Shown here one piece after another: positions 45,565 through 54,539 of a stretch of 64,000 nt of DNA (positions are counted from its first letter, which is position 1; each line of letters starts with the position of its first letter). The stretch lies in contig NZ_JBHLWM010000005.1 in NCBI RefSeq assembly GCF_042432815.1, forward strand, positions 62,001-126,000. Reading direction: 5' to 3'. The notes beneath the pieces were generated by a model. That model worked only from the letters and a program-made list of their open reading frames with translations. It did not search any database and was not told the DNA's origin. This stretch comes from Rhodopseudomonas telluris. Its GTDB lineage: Bacteria; Pseudomonadota; Alphaproteobacteria; Rhizobiales; Xanthobacteraceae. The position numbers and the translations under genes were made by a program.

Positions 45565-46533
45565 ATGAAGGCCTATGTCTACGGCGCCGGCGGCGCCGCC
45601 CTCGCCGATGTCGACAAGCCGGCTCCGACCGGACCGCAGGCGCTGATCCGGGTCCGCGCCTGCGGCCTCAACCGGGCCGATCTGGGCATGACCAAGGGCC
45701 ATGCCCACGGCGCAGCCGGCGGTGTCGGCACGGTGCTGGGGATGGAATGGGCCGGGGAGATCGTCGCGCTCGGTGACGAGGCCTATGGCTGCAAGGTGGG
45801 CGATCGGGTGATGGGCTCGGGCGCTGCGGCGTTCGGCGAATACACTCTCGCCGATCACGGCCGGCTGTTTCCGATCCCCGACAACATGAGCTTCGAGCAG
45901 GCCGCCACCCTGCCCGTTGCTCTGACCACGATGCACAATGCGTTGATCGCGGTCGGCAAGCTGCGCGCCGGTCATTCAGTGCTGATCCAGGGAGCCAGCT
46001 CCGGCGTTGGGCTGATGGCGCTGCAGATCGCCAAGCTGAAGGGCGCCAAGCTGGTGATCGGCTCGTCGACCGACAAGGGACGGCGCGATCGGCTGGCAGA
46101 GTTCGGAGCCGACCTCGCGATCGACACGTCCGGAGCCGGCTGGGTCGATCAGGTGCTGGCGGCCACTGGCGGCGCCGGCGTCGATCTCGTCATCGACCAG
46201 ATCTCCGGCAGCATCGCCAATCAGACTCTTGCTGCCACCCGCGTGCTCGGCCGCATCGTCAATGTCGGGCGTCTCGGCGGCACGCATGCCGACTTCAACT
46301 TCGACCTGCATGCGGCGCGCCGCATCGACTACGTGGGCGTCACCTTCCGGTCACGCAGCATCGAGGAAATCCGAGAGATCTTCCGGCAAGTGCGCGGAGA
46401 TATCTGGCCCGCCGTCGAAAGCCGCAAATTGCAGTTGCCGATCGACCGAGTGTTCCCATTCGCCGAGATCGACAAGGCGTTCGCACACATGGAAGCCAAC
46501 CGGCATCTCGGCAAGATTGTCGTGACGCTGTAA
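45565..46533 (+). CDS. zinc-independent quinone oxidoreductase-like MDR protein
   Basis: 322 aa medium-chain dehydrogenase/reductase without the structural-zinc cysteines. N-terminal GroES-like part 'ALIRVRACGLNRADLG' and 'GMEWAGEIVALG'; NADPH-binding 'GASSGVGLMALQIAKLKGA'; C-terminal 'AFAHMEANRHLGKIVVTL'. It probably reduces a quinone or an alpha,beta-unsaturated carbonyl. Likely co-transcribed with the nitronate monooxygenase gene. Confidence 0.88.
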   Translation: MKAYVYGAGGAALADVDKPAPTGPQALIRVRACGLNRADLGMTKGHAHGAAGGVGTVLGMEWAGEIVALGDEAYGCKVGDRVMGSGAAAFGEYTLADHGRLFPIPDNMSFEQAATLPVALTTMHNALIAVGKLRAGHSVLIQGASSGVGLMALQIAKLKGAKLVIGSSTDKGRRDRLAEFGADLAIDTSGAGWVDQVLAATGGAGVDLVIDQISGSIANQTLAATRVLGRIVNVGRLGGTHADFNFDLHAARRIDYVGVTFRSRSIEEIREIFRQVRGDIWPAVESRKLQLPIDRVFPFAEIDKAFAHMEANRHLGKIVVTL

Positions 46534-46665
46534 CGAGTTCCACGACGACGAGGCGACGCCGAAAAATCTAAGAATAGTTCGCATTAGCGCGCCTCGCGCA
46601 ATTGCGCGCGTATTCTCGGATTCGTCGGCTTTTATGTTCAGGATCGGGCTGCTAAACCCCGGCCC

Positions 46666-48045
46666 ATGAGTAACTACGCCAGCACCAAATCGCGTGTGGC
46701 TGCGGTGTCCGTGCTGGCGAGCGCCAGCATGGCCGCGGCCAAATTCGCCATCGGACTCGCCATTGGTTCGCTGGCGCTGATCTCCGAAGCTCTGCACAGT
46801 TCGATCGATCTCGTCGCAACGATTATCACTTGGTTCGTGGTCCGAATCTCGGACCGGCCGGCCGACGATGCGCATCACTACGGCCACGGCAAGATCGAAA
46901 GCCTGTCGGCGCTCGGCGTCATCGCGCTGTTATACGTACTCGCCGGCGGCATCCTGGTCGAGGCGACCAGCCGGCTGCGCGAAGGCGCGCCGCCGCCTGC
47001 GTTTTCGTGGCTCGCCTTCGGCATCCTCGGCGTCGATATCGTGGTGAACTCATGGCGCGCATGGGCACTGCACCGAACCGCGGTCGCGACCAAGAGTCAG
47101 GCGCTGGCCGCCGACGCACTGCACTTCTCGTCCGACGTGCTCGGCTCGTTCGCGGTGATCGCAGGTCTTTCCCTGTCGGCACTGGGCTTCACCTGGGGCG
47201 ACGCCGCTGCTGCGATCGGCGTGGCCGTCATGATCTCGATTCTCGGTTTGCGGCTTGGACGTTCGACGATCCAGACGCTGCTCGACCGCGCCCCCGAAGG
47301 CGTCTCCGAAAAAGCCCGCGACGTGATCAGCGCCGTCCCCGGCGTCGTCGGCATCGAACGGCTGCGGACCCGCATGGTCGGCCCGACGCATTTCATCGAC
47401 GCACTGGTGGAGGTGCCGCGCACCTACCCGATCGATCGCATCGACGAGATCAAGCGGCGCGCCGAGGACGCCCTGCAGCAGGTGTTCGAGGACGCCGACC
47501 TCACCTTTACGGCGATCCCCGTGGCCCGCGACAATGAGACGGTGCGCGAGCGCGTCATGGTGATTGCTCGCAATTCCGGCCTCGCCATCCACCACGTCAC
47601 CGTGCACGATCTCGGCTGCAAGATCACCGTGAGCATCGACCTCGAAGTCGACGGCGACATGCCGCTGGTCGCGGCCCACGACATCGCGCACGAACTCGAA
47701 CGGCACATCCGGGCAGACTTCGGCACGGACGTCGAAGTCGATACCCATATCGAGCCGCTCGAGCCGGAAATGCCGCACGGCTCGGACGCCGCGCCGCGCC
47801 GCACCGAGGAGATCCGCTGCGCGCTGATCGAACTCGCCGGTGAAGGCGTGATCTACAACATCCACAATGTGCGCGTTCGCGACACCGAGGCGGGCGAGAT
47901 CGTCAATTTCCATTGTTACGCCGCGCCCTCGCTCAGCGTGATCTCGGTGCACGAACAGGTCGACGACATCGAGCGGCGGCTTCGCCGCGCGTTCCCGACC
48001 GTGAAGCGCGTGATCAGTCACGCCGAGCCGCCGAACGCCGAGTGA
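46666..48045 (+). CDS. cation diffusion facilitator (CDF) metal exporter, long form
   Basis: 459 aa, well above the roughly 300 aa of common CDF proteins. Six hydrophobic segments in residues 10-210; metal site HxxxD in both TM2 (His44, Asp48 in 'ALHSSIDL') and TM5 (His153, Asp157 in 'ALHFSSDVL'), the Zn-type combination; the loop 'DDAHHYGHGK' is His-rich. The cytoplasmic part from about residue 215 holds the usual dimer domain and then two more alpha/beta segments of similar pattern ('IHHVTVHDLGCKITVSIDL', 'IYNIHNVRVRDTEAGEIV'), like stacked copies of the metal-sensing domain. Probably zinc or ferrous iron efflux. Confidence 0.9.
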   Translation: MSNYASTKSRVAAVSVLASASMAAAKFAIGLAIGSLALISEALHSSIDLVATIITWFVVRISDRPADDAHHYGHGKIESLSALGVIALLYVLAGGILVEATSRLREGAPPPAFSWLAFGILGVDIVVNSWRAWALHRTAVATKSQALAADALHFSSDVLGSFAVIAGLSLSALGFTWGDAAAAIGVAVMISILGLRLGRSTIQTLLDRAPEGVSEKARDVISAVPGVVGIERLRTRMVGPTHFIDALVEVPRTYPIDRIDEIKRRAEDALQQVFEDADLTFTAIPVARDNETVRERVMVIARNSGLAIHHVTVHDLGCKITVSIDLEVDGDMPLVAAHDIAHELERHIRADFGTDVEVDTHIEPLEPEMPHGSDAAPRRTEEIRCALIELAGEGVIYNIHNVRVRDTEAGEIVNFHCYAAPSLSVISVHEQVDDIERRLRRAFPTVKRVISHAEPPNAE

Positions 48046-48066
48046 GCCGCCCCACCTGCGTGAACT

Positions 48067-48094
48067 ACGAGTCCCGTTCTCGTTTCGGACTCGT
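48067..48094 (+). terminator. hairpin after the CDF gene
   Basis: Perfect 8-bp arms ACGAGTCC and GGACTCGT around a 12-base loop, 22 bases after the CDF stop. No T-run, so terminator activity is uncertain. Confidence 0.4.
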
Positions 48095-48127
48095 CCTCAC
48101 ACACAAATGAGAGTCCGATTCATCTTT

Positions 48128-48143
48128 GGATAAGAATTTATCC
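48128..48143. promoter_or_regulatory. palindrome GGATAAGAATTTATCC upstream of the PAS histidine kinase
   Basis: Perfect palindromic arms GGATAA and TTATCC around GAAT. It matches 15 of 16 bases of the motif at 5782-5797 upstream of the TakP-like gene. About 90-120 bases before the kinase start. Confidence 0.45.
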
Positions 48144-48202
48144 GATCGGCAGAATCGTTGACTCTCGACAGCCCCCGAAAAGTGGATTCAAATCAGCTAT
48201 GA

Positions 48203-48228
48203 TTCGAACGACGAAAATGTCGTTCGAA
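48203..48228. promoter_or_regulatory. perfect 10-bp inverted repeat before the PAS histidine kinase
   Basis: Arms TTCGAACGAC and GTCGTTCGAA separated by gaaaat. It ends five bases before the GTG at 48233, so it could be an operator or a leader hairpin covering the translation start. It is not followed by a T-run. Confidence 0.5.
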
Positions 48229-48232
48229 CGGG

Positions 48233-50578
48233 GTGCTGACAGACATTGGTGGGGGCCACAGTATGGCGCGCGTGCAGGCGGCGAGCGCCTGCGTACAGTC
48301 CGATTCGATCAAAGGACTTGCGCAGTCGATCGCTAAACCGGCCTACCATCGGCTGTTGACGGCCGAGCCGGTGCTCCGCCGCGCCGTGCCAATCCTGATC
48401 ATCGCATTCCTCGTGACGATCTGCTTCGGCGCCGCCGTACAGGTCGTCGACCAGACGCGTCAAAAGAACTCCGCCCTCAATCGCGATCTCTGCGCACTCG
48501 CCGATCTGCTCGCCGAACGGCTCGAGCATATCGGCGTGGTGCGGCTCGACCGTCCCGCCTCGGTCGAGCGTCTGCAAAATCTGCTGCCCGCCCTGATTCC
48601 GTCCTGGGGCATCGCCGCAGGACGGCACGTCATCGTCACCGGGATTGATCAACGCGTATTGGCGCGCGTTCCCGGCGACGACAGCGCGCGATCCGCGAAC
48701 AAGTTTCTGGAGATCATCAGTGCCGCGCCGCCGCTGACTCGCTCGGCGCAGCAAGGCACCGTCTCGCAAATCGTCTTGCCGAGCGGCGCGACCGCGCTGG
48801 CGACGCTGCATATCGTCAAGTCCCTGCCCGGCCAGGTCATCGTCATCCAGGAAGACACCAGCTCGTTCCTGCGTTCCAACGCAGCCCTGCAAATCACGCT
48901 GTCGGCCACCACCGGCTTCGTCGTGCTGATCCTCGGCTTCGCATTCCACTGGCAGTCGACCCGCGCCCGGGAGGGCGATCTGATCAACGACGCGGTGCGC
49001 AGCAGGATCGACACCGCGCTCAACCGCGGGCGCTGCGGCCTGTGGGATTGGGATCTGTCGCGCGGCCGCATCTTCTGGTCGCGGTCGATGTTCGAACTGC
49101 TCGGGCTCGAGAGCCGCAGCGACCTTCTGACGTTCGGCGAGGTCAATGCACTGGTGAACAGCGACGACATCGATCTGTTCGCGATCGGCGACAAGCTGAT
49201 CGCCGGCAACGCCGACCACATCGACCACAGCTTCCGGATGCGCCACGCCAACGGCCATTGGATCTGGCTGCGGATGCGCTGCGAATTGAGCCAGGAGACG
49301 CTCACCGAGAACAAGCATCTGATCGGCATCGCGGTCGACATCACCGAGCAAAAGAGTTTGGCGGAACGCACCGTCGAGGCCGACCTTCGGCTGCGCGACG
49401 CGATTGAAACCATCCCCGAAGCGTTCGTGCTGTGGGATTCCGACAATCGCCTGGTGCTGTGCAACTCGCACTTCCAGCGCCTGCACAAGCTGCCGGATTC
49501 CGCGGTGGCGCCGGGCACCTCGTACGAGACGGTGATCGAAGTCGGCCGGATGCCGGAGATCCGTACGCGACTGACCGACAGCAGCGGACGCGCAGGGCTG
49601 GGCGCGCGGACCTTCGAGGCACAGCTCGACGACGGCAGCTGGCTGCACATCAGCGAGCGCCGCACCAAGGACGGCGGCTACGTTGCCGTCGGCACCGACA
49701 TCACGCGCATCAAGGCGCACGAACAGAAGCTGGTCGACAACGACCTGCGGCTGCGCGCCACCGTCGCCGACCTCAAGATCTCCCAGGTGAAGCTGGAGCG
49801 GCAGGCGATCGAGCTCGCCGACCTCGCGCGGAAATATTCCGAGGAGAAAACCCGCGCCGAGGAAGCCAACCAGACCAAGTCGAAGTTCCTGGCCAATATG
49901 AGCCACGAACTGCGCACGCCGCTCAACGCGATCATCGGCTTTTCCGAGATCATGGGCAGCGGGATGTTCGGCTCGCTCGGCTCCGAGAAGTACCAGGAAT
50001 ACTGCCACGACATCATGACCAGCGGGCACTATCTGCTCGAGGTCATCAACGACATCCTCGACATGTCCAAGATCGAGGCCGGCCGGATGCGGCTGGAGAT
50101 GGAGGAGCTCGACCTCGCCCGCACGCTCGGCGAGTCGCTGAAGGTCGTCGCCGGCCGTGCCCACAACAAGCATCTCGACCTACGCTCGGACATCGAAGCC
50201 GACATCCCGATCGTTGCGGATCGGCGGGCGATCAAGCAGATCCTGATCAATCTGCTGTCCAACGCGGTCAAGTTCACCCCGGACGGTGGCCGCGTCCAAG
50301 TGCGCAGCCGAACCCGACAGGATTCGATCGTCCTGATGATCGCCGACACCGGCATCGGCATCGCGCCGCATTCGCTGCGGCGGCTCGGCCAGCCGTTCGA
50401 GCAGGTCGAAAGCCAACTTACCAAGAGCTATCATGGCTCGGGTCTCGGCCTCGCCATCGCCAAGTCGCTGACGAAGCTGCACGGCGGCTCGATGCAGCTG
50501 CGCTCGACGCTCGGCGCCGGCACCATCGTGATGGTCAAGCTGCCGCGCAACAGCCGGCAGCACAGGATGGCCGCTTAA
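48233..50578 (+). CDS. PAS-domain sensor histidine kinase
   Basis: Membrane kinase of 781 aa from GTG 48233, or 771 from ATG 48263. TM1 near residues 50-70 ('VPILIIAFLVTICFGAAV'), a periplasmic domain of about 160 residues, TM2 around 225-242, then two PAS domains (first with 'RCGLWDWDLSRGRIFWSRSM' and 'HANGHWIWLRMRC', second with 'IPEAFVLWDSDNRLVLCN'), a coiled coil, the DHp His in 'MSHELRTPLNAIIGFSEIM' (about residue 558), and ATPase boxes 'LLSNAVKFTPDGG', 'IADTGIGIAP', 'GSGLGLAIAKSL'. The DHp again resembles the PleC/DivJ group. No regulator gene is adjacent. A 10-bp palindrome lies right before the start. Confidence 0.92.
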   Translation: MLTDIGGGHSMARVQAASACVQSDSIKGLAQSIAKPAYHRLLTAEPVLRRAVPILIIAFLVTICFGAAVQVVDQTRQKNSALNRDLCALADLLAERLEHIGVVRLDRPASVERLQNLLPALIPSWGIAAGRHVIVTGIDQRVLARVPGDDSARSANKFLEIISAAPPLTRSAQQGTVSQIVLPSGATALATLHIVKSLPGQVIVIQEDTSSFLRSNAALQITLSATTGFVVLILGFAFHWQSTRAREGDLINDAVRSRIDTALNRGRCGLWDWDLSRGRIFWSRSMFELLGLESRSDLLTFGEVNALVNSDDIDLFAIGDKLIAGNADHIDHSFRMRHANGHWIWLRMRCELSQETLTENKHLIGIAVDITEQKSLAERTVEADLRLRDAIETIPEAFVLWDSDNRLVLCNSHFQRLHKLPDSAVAPGTSYETVIEVGRMPEIRTRLTDSSGRAGLGARTFEAQLDDGSWLHISERRTKDGGYVAVGTDITRIKAHEQKLVDNDLRLRATVADLKISQVKLERQAIELADLARKYSEEKTRAEEANQTKSKFLANMSHELRTPLNAIIGFSEIMGSGMFGSLGSEKYQEYCHDIMTSGHYLLEVINDILDMSKIEAGRMRLEMEELDLARTLGESLKVVAGRAHNKHLDLRSDIEADIPIVADRRAIKQILINLLSNAVKFTPDGGRVQVRSRTRQDSIVLMIADTGIGIAPHSLRRLGQPFEQVESQLTKSYHGSGLGLAIAKSLTKLHGGSMQLRSTLGAGTIVMVKLPRNSRQHRMAA

Positions 50579-50648
50579 ACGTCCTCAAGACCCGCCTGAG
50601 GGTTTGCTTCTTGAGAAGGTGCGAGGGGCACGACGGCAGCAGCGCTCG

Positions 50649-50875
50649 CCAGGTGACGCGTGCACCGAGCTGGAGCTGGTGTCTCGCCGCGTTGCTGCGA
50701 TATTCGCCGCTACACGCCGAAAACATCCGGAAGGATACCTTGCGAAGCCGCCGCGCCGAAGGGCTTGCCAGCTCGCGGCGACAAAAGGCTTGAGAAGGAT
50801 GTCGGACGTCAGCGCGAACCGGTAGCCGCCTCCAGCGTCGTAGCGAGGCCGAGCCGCTGGCGTCACCTTGCAGAC
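50649..50875 (-). pseudogene. decayed fragment of a second autotransporter beta-barrel
   Basis: Read on the - strand, 50873-50827 matches the 'LQG...' and 'TTLEA' stretch, 50827-50756 reads 'GYRFALTSDILLKPFVAASW', and 50738-50649 reads 'FRMFSACSGEYRSNAARHQ' then 'GARVTW', each in a different frame. All three match, in order, the C-terminal barrel of the intact autotransporter at 51078-54539 ('GYRFALAPNVTIKPFAGLSW', 'FRMFAAYNGEYRSNATSHQ', 'GARVNW'). About 90 codons between the second and third blocks are missing and the stop codon after the final Trp is lost. It is thus a frameshifted, internally deleted relic of a tandem paralogue, 250 bases downstream of the intact gene. Confidence 0.8.
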
Positions 50876-51037
50876 CGCCGCCAACAGATCGTTTGAACTT
50901 GTCACTGCGGGGCATGGCCCATCACGGCAGGGGCGCTACCAACGTGTGGCGTCCTGACCCGGTGCGGGGTCAAGCCTGTTCGCGCAACGCGGAGCGACGG
51001 GGCGGCAAGAAGCAGTGACGAAGCGGCAGGATTGGCC

Positions 51038-51070
51038 GAGGGCGAGCGCTCTGGTTGCTCGTTCGCCCTC
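51038..51070 (-). terminator. possible terminator of the autotransporter gene
   Basis: 8-bp stem GAGGGCGA / TCGCCCTC eight bases beyond the stop codon on the - strand. No T-run follows, so it is a weak candidate. Confidence 0.4.
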
Positions 51071-51077
51071 GCCCTGT

Positions 51078-54000
51078 TTACCAGTTGACGCGAGCGCCTG
51101 CCGAGACCTGGTGGCTCGTCGCATTGCTGCGATACTCACCGTTATAGGCAGCGAACATCCGGAAGGTTTCGGTGTGCCATCCGGAAACCTTAGCGCCGAC
51201 AAGAGCGGCGTTGCGGCCGGGCTGTGCTCCCTGAACCAGGAAGGGCTGATCGAGCAGCGCGGCCTGACTGACCAGCGTGGTATCCCGCAGATCGTAGCCC
51301 CAGCCGACCTTCAGCTCCGGCATGATGGTGATCCCGTCGATCGTGCGCAGCCGCGCGCTCAGCGAGGTTCCGAGTGTCGTTGTGAGCTTGTCGTAGGTCT
51401 GTGCCGCATAGGCGAGGCCGAACGACTGCTGGTTCTCACTATAGGCGTCACGGCGGAAACCCTGCCAGCTCAGGCCGGCGAACGGCTTGATCGTGACGTT
51501 GGGGGCAAGCGCAAAGCGATAACCGGCCTCCACCGTTGTGCCGACGCCGACGCCGTTGGAGCTGCCCTGCAGGCTGGCGGGCGAGAACATGATCTGGCGG
51601 CTGGTCGACATCTGGCTCGGGCCGGCGGCGACCCGGACATCGACGACAGCGGCGCCGGGAGTCCAGCTCGCATAGGCCGCACCGGCGTATGTGTCGGACT
51701 TGCCCTGCGTGTCGGCGCTGGTCGCTGTGGTCCGGGCATAGCCGAACGCACCACCGGCCACGAAATTATTGGAGAAGCGACGGTCGGCGCCGACGACGAA
51801 ACCACCACTCGTCGCCTTGGAGCCGGCCAAATCGGCGCTGTCACGAACGCGGGCGTCGCGGCCGAAGCCCTGCCCCCAGGCCGACCAGCCGTCCTGAACG
51901 CGCTCCGCCGGAGAGATCGCCGCGAACGCGTTCATCGCCGACGACGTCTCGGCAGTCATCGTGTTCCGACCCGCATAGGACAGCGCAAAGGATTGTGCCG
52001 CGCCGTTCTGACCCTGCTCGCCGCCGAGCGCGATCGTCTCCTGGCGGTCGCCGATCGCGCCAAGGAAGCCGGTGAAAGCCTGCAGCGATGAACTGGAAAC
52101 TGCCGGCTGGCCCGGGCCTGCGAGTTGACCCAACGCCTTGTCGTACTGAGCTTCGGTATCGAGCCGATACAGCGCGTCGAACAGCGACTTTTCGCGGGCC
52201 GAGGGCAGCACACCGGCCGCCGGGCGGGCACCGTCGAGCGCGCCGGCAACCGAGCGCTGGTTACTGCCGAGCTGACCGCTGGCCGCGAGAGTGCTGAAGC
52301 TTGCCGGCGTAACGACGAGCGTCAGAGCCGTGGGATCGTACAAAAGGTCGAACCGGGTATTCGCCGCGAGGCCGGCGGTCGGCTGCGACAGCGAAGAGAA
52401 GCTGCCCGCGGTGCTGGCGCCGTTCTGCGCCTGGACGATGGCGAAATCGGTGCCCAGCGCCGGCGTGTAGTTGCTCACCGTGCCGACGCTGCCGCGCAGC
52501 ACCGGTGTCAGGGTGCCGGCGGCATAGAACACGTTGCCGGCGCCGGTGACATAGATCTTGTCGTAGGTGCCGGGGCCGCCGGGAACGATTAGGGTGCCGT
52601 CGATGTCGATCCTCGTCGTCGCCGTGGAGGTCAGTGTCACATTGCCGTTGAAGGTCAGCGAGCCGACCGAATTCCCGTTCAGAACGGTGCCGGGCGCGAC
52701 GGAGTTATTGGCTACCAGATCGCCGATATTCGCCATCTTGCCGGGTGACAGCGTACCGGCAACGACCGAGTTACCGACGATGGTGCCAAAGCCCGCCAGC
52801 GTCGCCGGCTGCGCGACAGAGAGCTGGTTGCCGGCGGCCATCGTCAGCGTGCCGTCGACCGCCAATGTGCCGAGCTGCGCAAAGACGTTGCCGCCCGCAT
52901 TGGTGCGGCCGGAAACCGTCAGAATGCCGGCGCCCGTCTTGCTGAAATCACCTTGGGTGGTCAGCAGCTGGCTCCAATAAGTAGTCTGGTTGGCTGCAAC
53001 GGTGACCGTGGAATTCGCGGCCAGCGTCGTCGGGCCCTCGGTCGCGCGGTCGAGACGGATCAGGCCCTGGCCGAACACCGCGTCGAGTCCGGGCGCGCCG
53101 AGATCTTCCGTCGTCGAGAACAGCAGGTGTACGAGGTCCTGCGCGTTGTAGGTCGGATTAGCCTGGATCAATACCGCGATGGCGCCCGACACCGTCGGCG
53201 CGGCCATCGAGGTACCGGCCTCGAACATATAAGTGTTGGCGGGGGCGGTCGAATAGATCTCCGGGCCGGTTTGTGAGTCGCCGCCAGGCGCCGCAACGCA
53301 CCAGCTCGCGGTGACGCCGCAGAGATTCGAGTAATAGGCCGGCGCTTTCGTGCTACCGACAGACATCACGCCGATGATCTGACCACTCTGGCGCTGTAGC
53401 AGCGTCGCGTCGAGATTGTTGCCTTCGTCGTCATACACGCCGAGGCCGGCGTGGGCCGGATTGAGGAAGGGGAGCAGCGCGAGACCCGACGGGTTGCGCG
53501 CCGCGATCGGATTTGTCGCACGGTCGTTGCCGTTGGCGGCGACGATGATCTTGCCCGCCTGCAGCACATTGAGCGCGGCCGCCGCCTCTTCCGAGCTGGA
53601 CGCGGCCGGCCACTTGGTCAGATTGGTGATGCCGGTGAAGTCCGGGCCGTAGCTGGCATTGTAGACCAACGTTCCGGGCAGGCTGGCGAAATAGTTCAGC
53701 GCGCTTGCGGACGCATCATTGCCGGCTGCGACCGTATAGCCCGCGGCCGTCAGAATGCGCAGCGGGATGACATTCGCGTCGTAAGCGACGCCATGCGCCG
53801 CGACGTTGTCAAACTTCTCGGCCGCAACGATTCCGGCAACATGCGAGCCGTGGATATCGGTACTCGTGAGTGGCGAGAGTTCGGTCGGGTCGTAAACCGT
53901 CCCGTTCTTCACGACGTAGTTGTGGCCAAGATTGGTCAGCAGCTTGTTGACCAGACCCGCATTGTTAAGGTCGAACCCTGTATCCGCAACGGTGACATTC

Positions 54001-54539
54001 ACCCCGGCGCCCGTGAAGCCGCGCGAATACGCGGTCTGGGCTCCGATCATGTCGAGGTTCCAGGTCTGATCGGCGACGCTCGGCAGTGGATTGGGCAGAT
54101 TGGGCGAGGTGTTGTTCGCCATCGCGACGTGCTGATACGACGTCGGACCGAGACCCGAGGCCGTCGTCGTCCTAGCAGCCATGACTTGGGCCGCATTGGG
54201 TGCCAAGGTCAGCGTTTGCCCCGACGTCAACACGCCAAGATCGGCTGCAGTGGCCACATTCCGAGCGGCCACCGGCGAAAGCCCGGCCGCGAACTCCACG
54301 ACCGCGTTCCGCAAGGCGGGATTCTGGTACGCACTGTCGTAGGCCTGAGCGATCAGTTCACGCTCGCCCTGACGCAGCGCCTCGGCCAATGTCGCACGGA
54401 GCTGCATCGGCAACACGGTTTTCGAGGCAGATCTCGTTGTTGCAGCGGCTTCCGCCGCCACGACGATCGATCCGGAGACGCTCACCAGAAACGTGGTGCA
54501 CAAAAACAGCGCCGTATACTTACCAACCCCATTCATCAC
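51078..54539 (-). CDS. subtilisin-like (S8) serine protease autotransporter
   Basis: Type Va secreted protein of 1153 aa. Signal peptide about residues 1-30. The passenger has the S8 triad: Asp in 'VTVADTGFDLNN', His in 'DIHGSHVAGIVAAE', Ser in 'GTSMAAPTVSGAIAVL'. A beta-helical stretch with the passenger repeat 'FSKTGAGILTVSGRTNAGG' follows, and the last 270 residues are the barrel, ending 'GARVNW' with the terminal aromatic needed for assembly. The start is GTG 54539 or the adjacent ATG 54536. It should be an outer-membrane or released protease, possibly acting on itself or host/competitor proteins. Divergent AraC gene upstream; a relic of a paralogous barrel downstream. Confidence 0.94.
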   Translation of the reverse strand: MMNGVGKYTALFLCTTFLVSVSGSIVVAAEAAATTRSASKTVLPMQLRATLAEALRQGERELIAQAYDSAYQNPALRNAVVEFAAGLSPVAARNVATAADLGVLTSGQTLTLAPNAAQVMAARTTTASGLGPTSYQHVAMANNTSPNLPNPLPSVADQTWNLDMIGAQTAYSRGFTGAGVNVTVADTGFDLNNAGLVNKLLTNLGHNYVVKNGTVYDPTELSPLTSTDIHGSHVAGIVAAEKFDNVAAHGVAYDANVIPLRILTAAGYTVAAGNDASASALNYFASLPGTLVYNASYGPDFTGITNLTKWPAASSSEEAAAALNVLQAGKIIVAANGNDRATNPIAARNPSGLALLPFLNPAHAGLGVYDDEGNNLDATLLQRQSGQIIGVMSVGSTKAPAYYSNLCGVTASWCVAAPGGDSQTGPEIYSTAPANTYMFEAGTSMAAPTVSGAIAVLIQANPTYNAQDLVHLLFSTTEDLGAPGLDAVFGQGLIRLDRATEGPTTLAANSTVTVAANQTTYWSQLLTTQGDFSKTGAGILTVSGRTNAGGNVFAQLGTLAVDGTLTMAAGNQLSVAQPATLAGFGTIVGNSVVAGTLSPGKMANIGDLVANNSVAPGTVLNGNSVGSLTFNGNVTLTSTATTRIDIDGTLIVPGGPGTYDKIYVTGAGNVFYAAGTLTPVLRGSVGTVSNYTPALGTDFAIVQAQNGASTAGSFSSLSQPTAGLAANTRFDLLYDPTALTLVVTPASFSTLAASGQLGSNQRSVAGALDGARPAAGVLPSAREKSLFDALYRLDTEAQYDKALGQLAGPGQPAVSSSSLQAFTGFLGAIGDRQETIALGGEQGQNGAAQSFALSYAGRNTMTAETSSAMNAFAAISPAERVQDGWSAWGQGFGRDARVRDSADLAGSKATSGGFVVGADRRFSNNFVAGGAFGYARTTATSADTQGKSDTYAGAAYASWTPGAAVVDVRVAAGPSQMSTSRQIMFSPASLQGSSNGVGVGTTVEAGYRFALAPNVTIKPFAGLSWQGFRRDAYSENQQSFGLAYAAQTYDKLTTTLGTSLSARLRTIDGITIMPELKVGWGYDLRDTTLVSQAALLDQPFLVQGAQPGRNAALVGAKVSGWHTETFRMFAAYNGEYRSNATSHQVSAGARVNW

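Larger units (their letters stand above)
50579..51077. other. 500-base region between the PAS kinase and the autotransporter gene
   Basis: Holds the autotransporter relic (50649-50875) and, at 51038-51070, a stem GAGGGCGA / TCGCCCTC just after the intact autotransporter gene. The rest (50880-51035) has no gene I can support. Short open frames on the + strand are antisense to the relic. Confidence 0.6.

Noticed and set aside
48197..50173. Long open frame on the - strand opposite the PAS kinase
   Set aside because: Antisense to well-supported kinase domains.
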